Source: Malus domestica (lineage: Eukaryota; Streptophyta; Magnoliopsida; Rosales; Rosaceae). Taken from it: DNA of 64,000 bases. The stretch spans positions 6,150,501 through 6,214,500 of the forward strand of contig NC_091675.1 in assembly GCF_042453785.1 (NCBI RefSeq). The letters are read 5' to 3'. The notes beneath the pieces were generated by a model. It did not search any database and had not been told where the DNA came from. It saw nothing but the letters and a program-made list of their open reading frames with translations. This document shows, in pieces, positions 10,501-22,304 of this stretch. Within the stretch, counting starts at the first letter, position 1; each line of letters begins with the position of its first letter. The position numbers and the translations under genes were made by a program.

Positions 10501-13469
10501 TGCACGTATGAAATTGGTTGGTGTTGATGAATTACCAGGCCCTGCTCCCACTCAACATGGCTCACAAATAGACCACTCTTTCCCTTTCCTGGAGTCATTG
10601 AATGAGGTTTTATCTTGTATAATAGAACCCTTCTCTTTCTGTCCCTCTATCTCTTTCTCTCTCTTGCCTCACTTTTGAGATTAATAAGGTGGTATTCATA
10701 TTATAGGTTTTAGAAACAAACAGGGCTGAGGAGTCACAGAGCCATGTGCACCGGATGTATTTTATGGGTCCTAATACTTTTGGGGATCCTTGGCATTTGA
10801 CTCACACTCCTCCAGAACAAATAAAAGAGATTGTGTGAGTTTAAGTTTTATATATCATCTATATACTGTCATTTTGGTATCCACTTGGAATTTCAAGGAA
10901 CGTTTAAGTTATGGCCATTTTCTTAATATAAATTATTGATCTTAGTCTGCATTATAACAAATCGGAAAGATTATAGTTTGAAATATAGCATTCCCTCTGG
11001 CAGATATGAGGGGCCATTCAATACATTTGTCGATGAGATTAATTCCATAGCCACATATCAATGGTGGGAGGGAGCAATGCACAGCATTCTCTCTGTTCTT
11101 GCATACCCCCTTGCATGGTCATGGCAGCAGTGGCGCCGAAGATTGAAACTGCAACGTCTGCGTGAATTCGTTCGATCAGAGTATGATCATGCCTGCTTAA
11201 GGTCTTGCCGTTCGCGTGCTTTATATGAAGGGATTAAGGTTTGAATTTCATTATGGGTTCAGTGTTGAGGGTCATGAATTAACTGTATACATTGTCTGTG
11301 ATTAATTCCCTTCATATGATAGAAGGGTGCTTCAAACTAATTTATGTGCATTATGTGGAGTTGGTTTTACATCCTGTAACCTTTGATGTAAATACTGTCA
11401 GGTAGCTGCAACTTCTGATTTAATGCTAGCATATATGGACTTCTTCCTTGGTGGTGATGAAAAGAGAACTGATCTTCCCCCTCGTTTACATCAAAGGTTT
11501 CCGATTTCATTACCTTTTGGAGGTGATGGAAGTTATATGGCCCCTTTCTCACTTCACAGTGATAACATTGTTACAAGCCTCATGAGTCAGGTTTGTTGAT
11601 TGATGCTGACGAATCCAAATCTCAGCCGGCTAAACTGATATTTTTATGCTCTAGCTTCTAAAGTAGTTTATTAATATTAATGCTTTTTGTGTGCAGGCAG
11701 TCCCGCCGACCTCATGGTACCGTATGGTTGCTGGTTTGAATGCACAGTTGCGCTTAGTTTGCCGTGGGCGGCTAAGAGTTACACTTCAGCCTGTCCTTAG
11801 GTGGCTAGAAAATTATGCCAATCCTGCTTTGAAGATTTATGGTGTACGTGTTGATCTTGCCTGGTTTCAGGCTACATCTTGTGGTTATTGTCATTATGGG
11901 CTCGTGGTGGATGCTTTTGAAGAAGACAGTGAACCTGCCTCTGTTGGAAGCATTGATGGAGCAATACGAACTGAAGAATCACGGTAATGGCTTCTAATGT
12001 TTAGAAAAGTATATACTTATTTACTCCTTTTCATTTAGACCCCTTCCTACTTCGTTCTTGTATTAGATAATTGTATGAACTGATTGTGGTGTAGTGAAAA
12101 TTCTGTGCATGATTAGGGGTAAATACACACACACTCGTCTTACAATATTGTCATTATGGTTTGATACCTTTAAGTAGGGGTTGGGAATCTCTGGATAGGG
12201 ATGTAAAGAAGCATACCACAGATTAAAAGATAAGAGGAAACTTGGAACAAAGATAGCATGCATGAACATGCAAACACAGTGATGTTTTGGTATGAGAAAT
12301 ACAAAAATAATGGTATAGGCATAGCATCAAATTGATAAGTCCGCATGCCTGTGTGATAATATTTGAAGGGATTTAAGTAGTATAAAGCTCTGGTTCGAGT
12401 ACTTTTGTATTCAATACAGTTGGAGGCGAGCTGAGTCTGTCTTTCCTCTGACTTTCAGTGCAAATTACATAGAAGATTCATCTGGTCATTTGAGACAATC
12501 ACTCCTAAACCAGTCTCACAGAAGTGAAAATTTTATGAGGCCAAAAAGAGCATGTGGAGGGATTATAGATGCCAACAACATACAAAAGCTTGAGGAAAAG
12601 AGAGATATGTTTTATCTTCTCTCTTTTATACTTCATAATACCAAACCTGTTGGACACCAGGTATCTCTCGTGCTTATATTAATTTGTCTTGGAGATTTCA
12701 AATTTCTCATTCTAAACATATACTTTTACGAACTGCAGGATCTTGTTGGTTTAGTTATCTCAATGCTTCTTTTAGGAGATTTTAGCTTAGCCTTGCTTAC
12801 ATTACTCCAGCTGTATTCATTTTCATTGGTGGACGTCTTTCTGGTTCTATTTATTTTACCCCTTGGCATTCTTCTCCCGTTTCCTGCTGGTATCAATGCT
12901 CTATTCAGTCATGGACCCAGACGTTCTGCTGGCCTTGCACGTCTACATGCTTTGTGGAACCTTACATCCTTGATTAATGTTGTAAGTTGCTATTTTTAAC
13001 CCTCTGCTTCAAGTCTTTGTTCTCCTAGTAACATCTTTGGATTCGAAAGCTTCTTGTCTGGTTACTCGAATCTGGGTCCACTAATTTGTATTGTGTGTTG
13101 GTCATGTGTTATTTTGGCAGGTGGTTGCTTTTGTTTGTGGTTACGTTCATTATAACACTCAATCATCAAGTAGAAAACATCCCTTTCAACCCTGGAGTGT
13201 TAGCATGTGAGGGGATCTCTCTGTGCCAAACACTTGATTAGTTGAGAGATTGTAAGTTATATCCGACACAACAGTCAACTAACAGTTTGTGTTTGTGTTG
13301 TCGGGTTGGTGGTGGGTGCAGGGACGATAGTGAATGGTGGATTTTTCCTGCCGGTCTGCTGCTTTGTAAAGCTTTTCAGTCGCAGCTAATCAATTGGCAT
13401 GTTGCGAATCTGGAGATTCAAGACCGTTCGTTGTACAGCAATGATTTTGAGCTCTTCTGGCAGTCGTGA
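4510..13469 (+). CDS. Large glycine-rich membrane protein of unknown function
   Basis: Twenty-two exons join in frame to 1450 aa: 4510-5348, 6219-6334, 6831-7039, 7285-7404, 7701-7829, 7905-8030, 8366-8421, 8536-8635, 8724-8841, 8952-9161, 9263-9599, 9763-9856, 10018-10126, 10335-10606, 10707-10834, 11004-11238, 11402-11590, 11697-11983, 12459-12660, 12739-12981, 13121-13206, 13322-13469. The N-terminus is a signal peptide, followed by a Pro-rich run near residue 60. A long presumably extracellular part has many N-glycosylation sequons and Gly-rich blocks (GGGHGGRG, GGGGGGG). A Cys-rich segment precedes a membrane helix near residues 890-912 (LFGLLLIGLLILLALVL), and further hydrophobic segments lie in the last 170 residues. 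It resembles the Arabidopsis family annotated only as glycine-rich protein (for example At5g11700), recalled rather than searched. No catalytic motif is recognised, so function is unknown. No lesion is seen. Confidence 0.88.
7494..7660. repeat. Two-copy 82-bp tandem repeat in intron 4
   Basis: ATTTCACCTTGTACGAAGCC at 7501 recurs at 7583 with a single visible change (GTACGAAG to GTACAAAG). The copies are otherwise almost identical through CTATGGTATTCTGATTT. The repeat is a recent local duplication inside the intron before exon 7701-7829 of the glycine-rich protein gene and does not touch its splice sites. Confidence 0.85.
9859..9915. repeat. CT-rich and AC-rich microsatellite at an intron start
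   Basis: An imperfect (CT)n run followed by ACAC/GCAC repeats begins directly after the donor of the exon ending at 9856. Length variation here would alter the pyrimidine content next to the 5' splice site. Confidence 0.8.
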
Positions 13470-14568
13470 TGGCCGTGTTTAAGGAGAAGATAATTTATTT
13501 TCCACAATTAACATGTTCTTTTGGCTCTTTTTTTTGTAAGACATATTTGTTTTGTAGGTGAGGGAGTGACAATTTGACATAGGTTAGAAAAAAGAAAAGA
13601 AAGAAAATATGTTGAAATATGAAGAGACGCTGGTGAAAGTAAAAAGGAAATAGAGGAGAGAAGGGAGTTATTTACGTAACCACTTCTGGCAAGTCGGTTT
13701 TTGTTGTTGTAAATAATAATTATACGCCCTTTCTCCACTACTTGGTTCTTCAGCCCTGACTTTTCCAAGTGTAATTTGATTAGAAATTTAACCCCAAAAA
13801 TAATTTGATTAGAGCTGGCTCCTGGCGGGGGAGATTCCGGTTGGAAGACGGTTAACAGCAATCGTTGTTGAGAGGTGCTGCTGACTGATTGGTTCCTGAG
13901 AAAATAAATATGCGCTCTGGTAACCGCGGGATTCGTAATTGCAGCCGCTCATCGATCCTTCTTCTGGATTTACCAAAATGCTGACGGATTACTGTAATCT
14001 AATTTCGTTTTAATTAATGAATTTTGATACAAAAATAATATTAAAAGACTGACTATAATACTTACCTGTATTTAATATTAAAATTTTCCCACGCATTGAA
14101 CGATTAATTTTTAAATTTCTTCCGGCTTTTTATTCAAGTTCCGACCTTCAAATCTCCGAATGTTCTGATCTGTCCGAAATTGCCACCTGGGGTGGTTGTG
14201 ACGTTCCAACCTTCACGGTCAGTGACACTAGCAATCTCATGCCAAATACGCTCCTCACCCGAATAAAAAGAAACCGGGTATGGATCTCCTGCTTTTACTA
14301 GAAAACACCAACTTTCCTGGACCGTCGATTTTCGTAGGTCCGCTGAGATTCACAATCCTATAAATCTACACGGCAACAGGTAATTACGCCCTGAATTTTG
14401 AAAAACTCAGGCACAAGTCCAGAGCGGGAGACCACGTGGCGACAGCTGGGAATTCGACCGTTGCGAAGTGCTTATTCAATCCCTTCTTTAGCATTCCCTT
14501 TTCCTTCGTTCTTTCGCCCTCGCTTTCTCTCCCTCTCCATCTTTCTTCCTCTCTCTCTTCTCTCTCTC
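13470..14568. promoter_or_regulatory. Aurora kinase promoter region
   Basis: The region holds the 3' UTR of the glycine-rich gene and then the promoter and CT-rich 5' UTR of the Aurora kinase. One AACGG core is present on the minus strand (in CGCAACGGTCG, about 14456-14466). AACGG is the core of the mitosis-specific activator element bound by three-repeat MYBs, which would suit a G2/M gene, but the flanking bases match only partly and there is a single copy. No clear TATA box and no other gene are seen. Confidence 0.35.
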
Positions 14569-16836
14569 ATGGCGATTGCTGCTGAGAACCAGGCCCCCCA
14601 AGAGAAGGTGAGAATCAAAGAAAAGCCAGTTTCAATTTTTGTAGCAGTTAGGGATTATTGAGTTCCCCATTTCGAATTCTAGGGTTTCCATTTCATTTCG
14701 ATTCTTTGGTTTTCCTCTGAGAATGATATTTGCATGAATTTTTTTTAAGAAGATTGTGGTTTCTTTAGGTTTATGTGAATTTTTAGATCGCACTTTTGAG
14801 ATTCGAATTCGAAGATTTAGAAATCTGGGGTCGGTCAATTAGCTTCATTTTTCTAGAGTTCAAGAATTCAATGTTAGCCTCTGCTAATTTTTTGAACTTT
14901 TATTTAATTAATTTGTTTTGTTTGTTTTTAAGATGATTTTATAAAATGGGTTCGTTTTCAGCAGGCTTCTTCGGAGGTTTCAGCGACGGAGACAAGAAGA
15001 TGGACGCTCAATGACTTCGACATCGGAAAGCCTCTCGGACGAGGAAAGTTTGGTCACGTCTATTTGGCAAGAGAGAAAAGGGTATGCTCTTTTCTTCTTT
15101 ATTATGGGTATGCATTTTGCAAATTTTGCGCTTTTCTGGGCTGCTATATAATTTAATCCTCTGGTAATTGTGCTCATTTCATGGGAACTTCGATATGTAC
15201 GCTTTAGGTTGCCTTGTTCTTGATATGTCGTTTCTTTGTTTGTTATGAAGATTGGCATGAATAGGTAAGTCTAATTTGGGAAGTTATGTTTATGTGCCAC
15301 AAAAGGAACTACCTTAGAGAGATTTTGGTTTATTTATACGTATTCTTCTTTGCTTGCTTCCCTTCAGCTGTGACCTAATTTGATCTATGTGTATCCCTTG
15401 AACAGAGCAATCACATTGTGGCACTTAAAGTCCTCTTCAAGAGCCAGCTGCAACAGTCTCAGGTTGAACATCAGCTTCGTCGCGAAGTTGAAATACAAAG
15501 TCATCTCCGACATCCCAATATCCTACGCCTCTATGGCTACTTTTACGATCAGGTATTTTTCTCTTAAGGTCCTACTCATATCTTAACACCTTAAACTTGT
15601 ATACTCAATGGAAGGAACGGTCATTTACCTTTCTCTGGAAATGTATTTTTTGCAGAAACGAGTTTATTTGATATTAGAATATGCTGCCAAAGGTGAACTA
15701 TACAAGGAACTACAGAAGTGTAAATACTTCAGCGAAAGGCGTGCTGCCACTGTAAGTTGTTTTTATGCAGTGTTTCTCAGAACACAAATAATTTACAGTG
15801 CTATGTTATTTATTTATGAAAATCTGGACTTACTGACGGGTGTCCATTTATTGCATTGGCAGTATGTTGTATCATTAGCCAGGGCCCTTATATACTGCCA
15901 TGGAAAGCACGTAATTCATAGAGATATCAAACCAGAAAACCTCCTAATTGGTGCTCAGGTGGTGATTCCCATTCATGCTATTGTATGCTTCCTTTCATTT
16001 TTTTAGTATTGCATATTTGGTGTTTCTCAAATCAATGTGGATCTCCTTTGATAGGGTGAACTCAAGATAGCAGATTTTGGGTGGTCAGTACACACATTCA
16101 ACCGCAGGCGGACCATGTGTGGCACCCTTGATTACCTCCCTCCAGAAATGGGTATGCTAATAAAAGAGACTTTATGTTGTTATGCAAAATCTTAGAGGAC
16201 TTGTCTTTATTGATTTCACTTGCTTATGTTACCATATGTTTGATTTCATGCTTTAGAAATAGGTCCAAACTGATCATCTTTCACCATTATACCTTACTAA
16301 CACTTCTGGGGTTATGAAACTTGTCATAATACAGTGGAGAGTGTAGAGCATGATGCTAGTGTGGATATCTGGAGCCTTGGCGTCCTCTGCTATGAGTTCC
16401 TATACGGAGTCCCACCTTTCGAGGCCAAGGAGCATTCGGACACATATAGAAGGTAAGGTGACTGCAAAATGATTTAAGTTCACAAAATAACGTTTGTCAT
16501 CACCGAATATCCTATTCACATTGTTAATATGGCTCTGCTATTTGTCTTCACAGGATTGTACAAGTGGACCTGAAGTTTCCTCCTAAACCAATTGTCTCTG
16601 CTCAGGCAAAGGACCTCATTAGTCAGGTTTTTGCCCTCATTCTTTGCACTTCAATCCGAGTACTTGGTATTCTTTGTTGCTTCAAAATAAAGGGGTTATT
16701 AGTAATGCCTGAATTGTTTTGCTTTGAAATGCAGATGCTTGTCAAGGATTCTGCTGAACGCCTGCCGTTACACAAGCTTCTTGAACATCCATGGATTGTT
16801 CAGAATGCTGAGCCCTCTGGCGTATATAGGATATAA
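14569..16836 (+). CDS. AUR: Aurora serine/threonine kinase
   Basis: Mitotic kinase that phosphorylates histone H3 and spindle or cell-plate substrates. Nine exons: 14569-14607, 14965-15081 (or from 14962), 15406-15552, 15656-15751, 15863-15958, 16055-16151, 16335-16452, 16554-16626, 16735-16836. They give 294 aa, about the length of plant alpha-type Aurora kinases. The N-terminus is short and precedes the kinase domain. Visible elements are the Gly loop GRGKFG (38-43), the ATP lysine in VALK (Lys60), HRDIKPEN (Asp154), DFG (172-174) and the activation loop [11 protein letters not shown] with the activating Thr near 185. [11 protein letters not shown] is characteristic of Aurora kinases. All catalytic residues are present. 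Expression is expected in dividing cells. The gene is tail-to-tail with the phosphofructokinase, about 0.5 kb away. I cannot separate AUR1 from AUR2; the short N-terminus argues against the AUR3 class. Confidence 0.95.
14960..14967 (+). promoter_or_regulatory. NAGNAG tandem splice acceptor of Aurora exon 2
   Basis: The acceptor reads TTTTCAGCAG followed by GCTTCT. Either CAG can serve as the 3' splice site and the intron is in phase 0, so the two products differ by one Gln after residue 13, in the N-terminal tail before the kinase domain. Confidence 0.7.
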
Positions 16837-17350
16837 TTTTCCAACTGAGGAGATAATGGCAGTCGATTTTTATGTTCCTTGAGCATCTAAACATTTTTTT
16901 CTAGTCGGCCAACCATGTGATGTAATACTTCCTTGTATGAATCCATTGATATAATTTGTTTGTTAATAAAAATTCTTTGCTTTGCGCAACAATAGTTCCT
17001 GTGAGTTAATTTAGCTGATAAGTAAGTTAAATGCCCCACGATTTGTTAACATTTTTGCTTCCATTTTCGCTTGCTCAGTTTCTCCGATGCTTGCCGGTGA
17101 ACTCAGAGGTTTGTATGTTGGCATTGAAACTGCTCACTAAAACTTGCATGTAAAGGAAGTCACTGCCCAACGATTTCTACGCTTGCCATGTAGTAGAGAC
17201 GGTCCGATAGATTTTTGGAAATGAAAGTAAATAAAATTCGAGTACAATACTGATCTAGCAAAAATAAGTTCTGATATACGCAAATCGTGGAAACAGAAAC
17301 CTACATCATCCGAAATCTGGGGATGGTAAAGGGAAGAGCCACGCGTGTTT
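16837..17350. other. Convergent 3' region between Aurora kinase and phosphofructokinase
   Basis: About 0.5 kb shared by the two 3' UTRs. AATAAA-like signals occur on the plus strand near 16965 (TTAATAAAAA). No other gene is seen. Confidence 0.6.
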
Positions 17351-20300
17351 TCAAGACATGCTTGGGATGTCTTTTGTTGCGAACTTGCTATCTTTACAGT
17401 TTTCCCCATCCAGCATCTGGGTTGGAGGATCTTCATCTTGGATTTCGGTGACATCTTTGGGGTTCAAGAAGCTCGGCTGGTTGGTTGAAGAAAGGAGTCG
17501 CGCCCACATCCTGTCAGTAATCACAACCTTGTTCTGCTTCTCTGTAATATGCTGCACATCGAAAATCAAACAGATCAATCACTGATGGGTCTTAATTTCA
17601 AACTGTCGGTTTCTATTGAGATAAAGAGCATGAAATTTAAGATGCAGTTGAAGGCGAAAATAAAGAAACGACGACAATGTAAGAGATGAGAAACCTACAT
17701 TGAAAGGAATATAAGAATGCCTTCCATTGACAGGCCCACATATAAAGCCCGTGTACCCTGCCATTGCTCCATGAACCGCACTTTGAGCAAGGAGTGTGCA
17801 GTAGACGTTGTCGGCTGCATTGCTTGGAATAGCCCGGATCATGTACGTAGGATCTGGAAAAACAATTTGACTGGTTAGATGCTATTTCAAACTTACTTTT
17901 GCTGAATTTTTGAATGGGGAAACAGAAACAACTAAAGGAGGCAAATCTAGCACCGCTGACCTATATACTTAAGATTAATGGCGAGCTTTTGCTGCCTTCC
18001 AAAGTGACTCTGAAACGTAAGCAAACAACGGTTAACCAAACAAAGGATATGTAAATAGATTCATCAGTAAGATATCTGCATCAGCCCTGAACTCCTCAGT
18101 TGCCAGTCGGGGATGAGATTTTACTTGCAAATGGAGAGTGACGAGGAACTTTTATGACAGTAGATTCTCAGATGGTCAAGAGAGAGTTGATATGATGTGC
18201 AGAAAAGAAAACAGGGAGAGAAAATAAAACCGAGAAAAGATTGCAAGGGATACCTTTATCCTCTCAGAAATCCATAACCCAACATCTTTAAGTTGCTTGT
18301 TTCCTGAAGCATCCTGCTGGTTCATAGATTGCAAGCTCTCTGACAGAAGATCTTGTCCTGCACCCTCAGCTATCACAATAACCATATGTCCATTTTCTTT
18401 GAGTCGTTTTTCAATGTACTCAAAAAGTCCACCTTTTCCTTCAAGATAGAAGGGGGACTCCGGAATCAAACAACAGTCGACATCTCGACTGGCAAGTGTA
18501 GCATACATAGCTATGAAACCTGCATCAGGAAGTCCAGTTTAAGTGAAAAGCTGTATAAGGCTGGTACCAAAACATAACTAGTACGATCCCAATTAAATTT
18601 CATCCATTAGGATCTGCATCTGCATGAGTCTGTGATATTGAAACATCTATAGGCACAGAATGAGAATATTTACCACTGTAGCGTCCCATTAGCTTCACAA
18701 CACCAATACCATTCTCAATACTTTCAGCTTCAACATGAGCTGAATTAATGGCACGTTGAGCCTCCTCAACCGCAGTATCAAAGCCAAAAGATCTGTCTAT
18801 AACCTGAATGAAGAAAATAAAATTACTACCTGAAACAACAAAAGCAGAAACCAAAGTTAGAATCATATGTTCTGTATAACAAGTACCGGAATGTCATTGT
18901 CTATGGTTTTTGGAATTCCTGCAACAGAAACTTTGAGGCCACGCCGCCTAATTTCCTGCACAATTAGAACTAAACTGCTAAAGAAATAGTTGTGACTTGA
19001 GAACAATGACGAGTAAATTCCATACAACTTAAACTTCAATAGCAAAGAAACAAAAGAGATTGTAACACACAGATCATCAAGACAAGTCAGATACAGTTAC
19101 GCATGGAGTTATTCTTTTGTAAGAGAAGCCACGATCATTTAACATTGGCCCCGGTTATAAAATTCAAGGCTGCACCTTTCTGCGAATATATCAAACTTTC
19201 ATCGTTTTGGGGACAGTAGTTTTACCTCATATATGACAGCTGCTCCTTTTTGAGTTCCATCACCTCCAATTATGTAAACCTGTATCACAAAACGTATGCC
19301 ATGAGAATTCGTCTCAGCACCTTGGCTGTGTGATTTTATGTTTGAAGTTACTATATAAAGTTAATACGATGCAGAACGATAGTTAAAAAGAACAAATCCG
19401 TACATGATTAATTCCACGATCCTGAATGCTGTCAACTATCTTTGCAGTATCATGTCCTCCTCGCGACGTACCAATGATGGTACCACCACGCTTGTGGATG
19501 TCATTGACAACCTTGGGTGTCAAGGTAACGGTGTTTCTGGCATAGAAACCCTTGTATCCTCCCTGATATATGTCAATGTAGAATTTGTTAGTGAGACATT
19601 AAACTCCTATCTGTTTTACAGAAGCAGTTTCAGGCTATTTCCTTTCTCAATGTCAAAAAACATATTGAACCTCGAGACTCTATCAATGTAAACACTCACG
19701 TCTATCCCAAGTACTTTCGAGACACCATACATGTGATAAAGTCCACACACAATTTCCCTGATAACCGTGTTGAGCCCCGGGCACAAACCACCACATGTTA
19801 CAATACAAGCATGTACTTCAGCCGGGTTGAAATAAACCTGAACCAAACCACAACACAAATCCATGTCACTCAAATACAATGCACATTTCTTAATACTGTT
19901 ACTTCAGCAGCAGTTCAGACAGCTAAAAATGTAATACCTTCTGGCGTGGTCCTGCCCGCCGGAAGTGTGTCCCTCTCGGACTATCCGTGTGAACAACAAT
20001 CTGTAAACCAGAGGAAAACCATAGCATTTCAAGCTCACATACACAAATAACAACAGAGCGCCAAAAACTATTAAATAAATATAAAATTACAAAAAATTAA
20101 TTAAAATTGCATGATTAATAAAAATACAAAATTTTAACACAATCTGATCTACCCTACACTCTATATAAAATTACAAAAAATAAATTTGAGAAATATGAAT
20201 AATGTATTAAACTAAAAAAAAAGGGTAATTACCTTTTGAGCAACGGTGTCATCCACGTTAACAAAATACTGCCTAAAAAAAGTAAGATCATAAAAGAGTC

Positions 20301-20638
20301 AGTCTTTTGCATTGAATCAAATACCAAACAGAAACAGAAATCATGGGATGTATTAAATTTACGTACTTTACAACTGAATAAGCAGGATTGAATCGCAACG
20401 GATTGGGATAAGTCTGCACCCGCAACCAAACACCCAAAAAATCAATTAATTAAAAAAAAAAATTTTAAAACGAAATGCAGATAAAAAAAATTGAATTTAG
20501 AAAAAAGGGCGAGCGAGGAAGCTTTACAGGAAGATCGGACAAGTAATCGGAGAGATGGGGGACGTCTTCGAGAACGTAGCCGAAGTCGCCCTTGACCACC
20601 TTCATCTGCACGTTTCCGGCTGGATTCGAATCGCCCAT
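17351..20638 (-). CDS. PFK: ATP-dependent 6-phosphofructokinase, cytosolic type
   Basis: Phosphorylates fructose 6-phosphate with ATP, the committed step of glycolysis. Thirteen exons read from 20638 downward: 20528-20638, 20367-20413, 20233-20272, 19938-20000, 19700-19837, 19404-19562, 19226-19279, 18887-18955, 18674-18803, 18254-18519, 17961-18009, 17699-17853, 17351-17551. Together they encode 493 aa. Motifs: CGGLCPGLN (102-110) at the nucleotide site, GGDGT (191-195), the catalytic PKTIDNDI (219-226), MGRYSG, and the substrate-binding segment [14 protein letters not shown], rather than GGDDS, marks an ATP-dependent enzyme and not the PPi-dependent one. There is no plastid transit peptide, so a cytosolic location is inferred. 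The sequence is closest in my memory to Arabidopsis PFK3. No lesion is seen. Confidence 0.95.
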
Positions 20639-20784
20639 TTGTAAATTTTTTATCCTTTTATTCTGTGACGGAAAACGTATGTAATTCGAAGGAAGCAGAA
20701 AAAAATATCAGAAATGTGTTGACGAACAGAGGAAGGAGGGAAGGAGATTGGGGTTGATATGGTAAATTGGAGCGTGTGGAGGGG

Positions 20785-20792
20785 TATTTATA
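20785..20792 (-). promoter_or_regulatory. TATA-like box of the phosphofructokinase gene
   Basis: The minus strand reads TATAAATA, about 147 bp upstream of the PFK start codon, a plausible distance for a core promoter with a 5' UTR of roughly 110 bases. The transcription start is not known. Confidence 0.45.
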
Positions 20793-21165
20793 TTCCGCAA
20801 TGATTTGGCCCGTGAGGGAGGGAGCGGGTAGTAAAACAATTTCGGAAATGTGTTGACGACTCGTTACGGGGAAAGCGACGGCGTCGCGGTCAACACGAGC
20901 GATGCAGTTTCCGGTAAGCAGAAACAGGGGCGCGATTTTAGTGGCGTATTTTTTTTTTGGGCCGGAGGTTTATGCGAGGATCCGATACCAGGTTTTCCGT
21001 ACGAAAACGGGTGGCGGGTTTAGTTGGCGGTAATTGTCCACTTTCGGCACCTGGTTTTGAACTGGGTGGTTTTTAAATGGTGTATAAATTAGACACGGTA
21101 CAAAATTTAGTGGCCAGGGAGTAATGTATAATTATCATATTTTTAAAAAAAGTTAATACTGGAGT

Positions 21166-21465
21166 TGTTGGAATATTATTTATTAGTTTATTTTTGTTTA
21201 TGCTTTTTTTTTGGGACAAGGATATTAGAATTTTTTATATCCTTTAATGGTTAGGATTTAGGGTTTATTAGAGTTTTCTATATCCTTTAAGGATTAGGAT
21301 TTTGCTTTAGTTTTCACTATATATAGTAGTGTTTGTATTAGTTAGTTTTAATAAGTCAGTCACAATGTAGTCTCTTAGGGTTTTGTAGTCATTTCGGCAT
21401 TTTCGTTTGTTTAATAATATTTCTATTATTTTGTTAGTCTCGTTCGTTGCGCATTCTGATATTCA
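21166..21465. mobile_element. Solo-LTR-like 300-bp insertion with 8-bp target duplication
   Basis: The segment begins TGTTGGAATATT and ends GATATTCA. It is bounded by perfect 8-bp direct repeats ACTGGAGT at 21158-21165 and 21466-21473. The TG...CA ends, internal TATATATAG and T-rich tail look like an LTR, but 8 bp is longer than the usual 4-6 bp retroviral-type duplication and is typical of hAT elements. The class is therefore uncertain; the insertion itself is well supported. Confidence 0.6.
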
Positions 21466-21473
21466 ACTGGAGT

Positions 21474-21602
21474 TTGAGCAAGTAGTTTATGGCTCAATTG
21501 GTTAAGAGTATTCGTTTATGCACTTGATGTCTTGTGTTTGAATCTGCCTTTTCGTAGTTTAGATGAATTTAGTGTATATTATTATATCGTTTGTCAAGAA
21601 AA
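21474..21602 (+). mobile_element. tRNA-derived SINE-like segment
   Basis: TGGCTCAATTGGTTAAGAG is an A-box-like element, and GTTTGAATCTGCC about 35 bp later is a B-box-like element. This is the spacing of an RNA polymerase III internal promoter. The segment ends in GTTTGTCAAG followed by a short A run. It cannot fold as a proper tRNA. No target duplication is clear. Confidence 0.5.
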
Positions 21603-22304
21603 AAAACCAAACAACTAAATTTCATAAAACTCAATTACAATATTATTTAATACAGAAATAAGATATTGTCTTTTCTTATTAGGTTAAATTTTTTTTTGTT
21701 CTGAGTTTTTTCAATTAATACGTTTTAAAAGGAGGAATTCAAACTCAAAATAATTAAAAAAAAGTTGATTTTCTTTTACCGCGGTCAAAGCAAGTTAACC
21801 ATCTAATTTCTTATAGAAGAAAAGAAAAGAAAAAAGAATTACTAGTTTTTAACTTTTTACCCACAAAAATCTACATAGGAATTCCGATCTCAGCATCCTC
21901 ATGTGGTACGGGACACTGTATTTTACATATATTAAAAAAAAAAAAGATATAAACAAAGAAGAAAAAAAGCAAACAACGTCGGTGGCCTTTATATACTCCA
22001 AAATTAATTAATTTGGCCCACCAACATCATTAGACCGACAAAAATAAGATGGACGTAAGCCCAAGAGAAAAGGCGTGGACCCGGTTCACACTGGATTCGG
22101 CAAGAAATCGATATAATACACTAACAGACAACTCACATCGCGCCACGTGTAACCTTTTTTGACATACCCGCTTCAGATAGTGAGGGAGGCAGCCAGCTAT
22201 TTATCTTCCATTCCCGTTGGATTCCACAACCTTCCCTCCTTTCCACCGCAAAAGCATTCAACGCCAGAACACAGAAGAAGAAGATCAATCAGAAGCACGG
22301 AACG

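Larger units (their letters stand above)
20639..22304. other. Divergent promoter region of PFK and profilin genes
   Basis: This 1.7-kb gap lies between the starts of the phosphofructokinase (-) and profilin (+) genes. It contains a minus-strand TATA-like site (20785-20792), a 300-bp insertion flanked by an 8-bp repeat (21166-21465) and a SINE-like segment (21474-21602). The rest is AT-rich with no open frame of note. The profilin TATA box is not certain; TTTATATACTCC near 21988 is a candidate. Confidence 0.5.

Noticed and set aside
21484-21560. tRNA gene
   Set aside because: A- and B-box-like words are present, but the segment does not form an acceptor stem or a credible anticodon arm. It fits a tRNA-derived SINE better.
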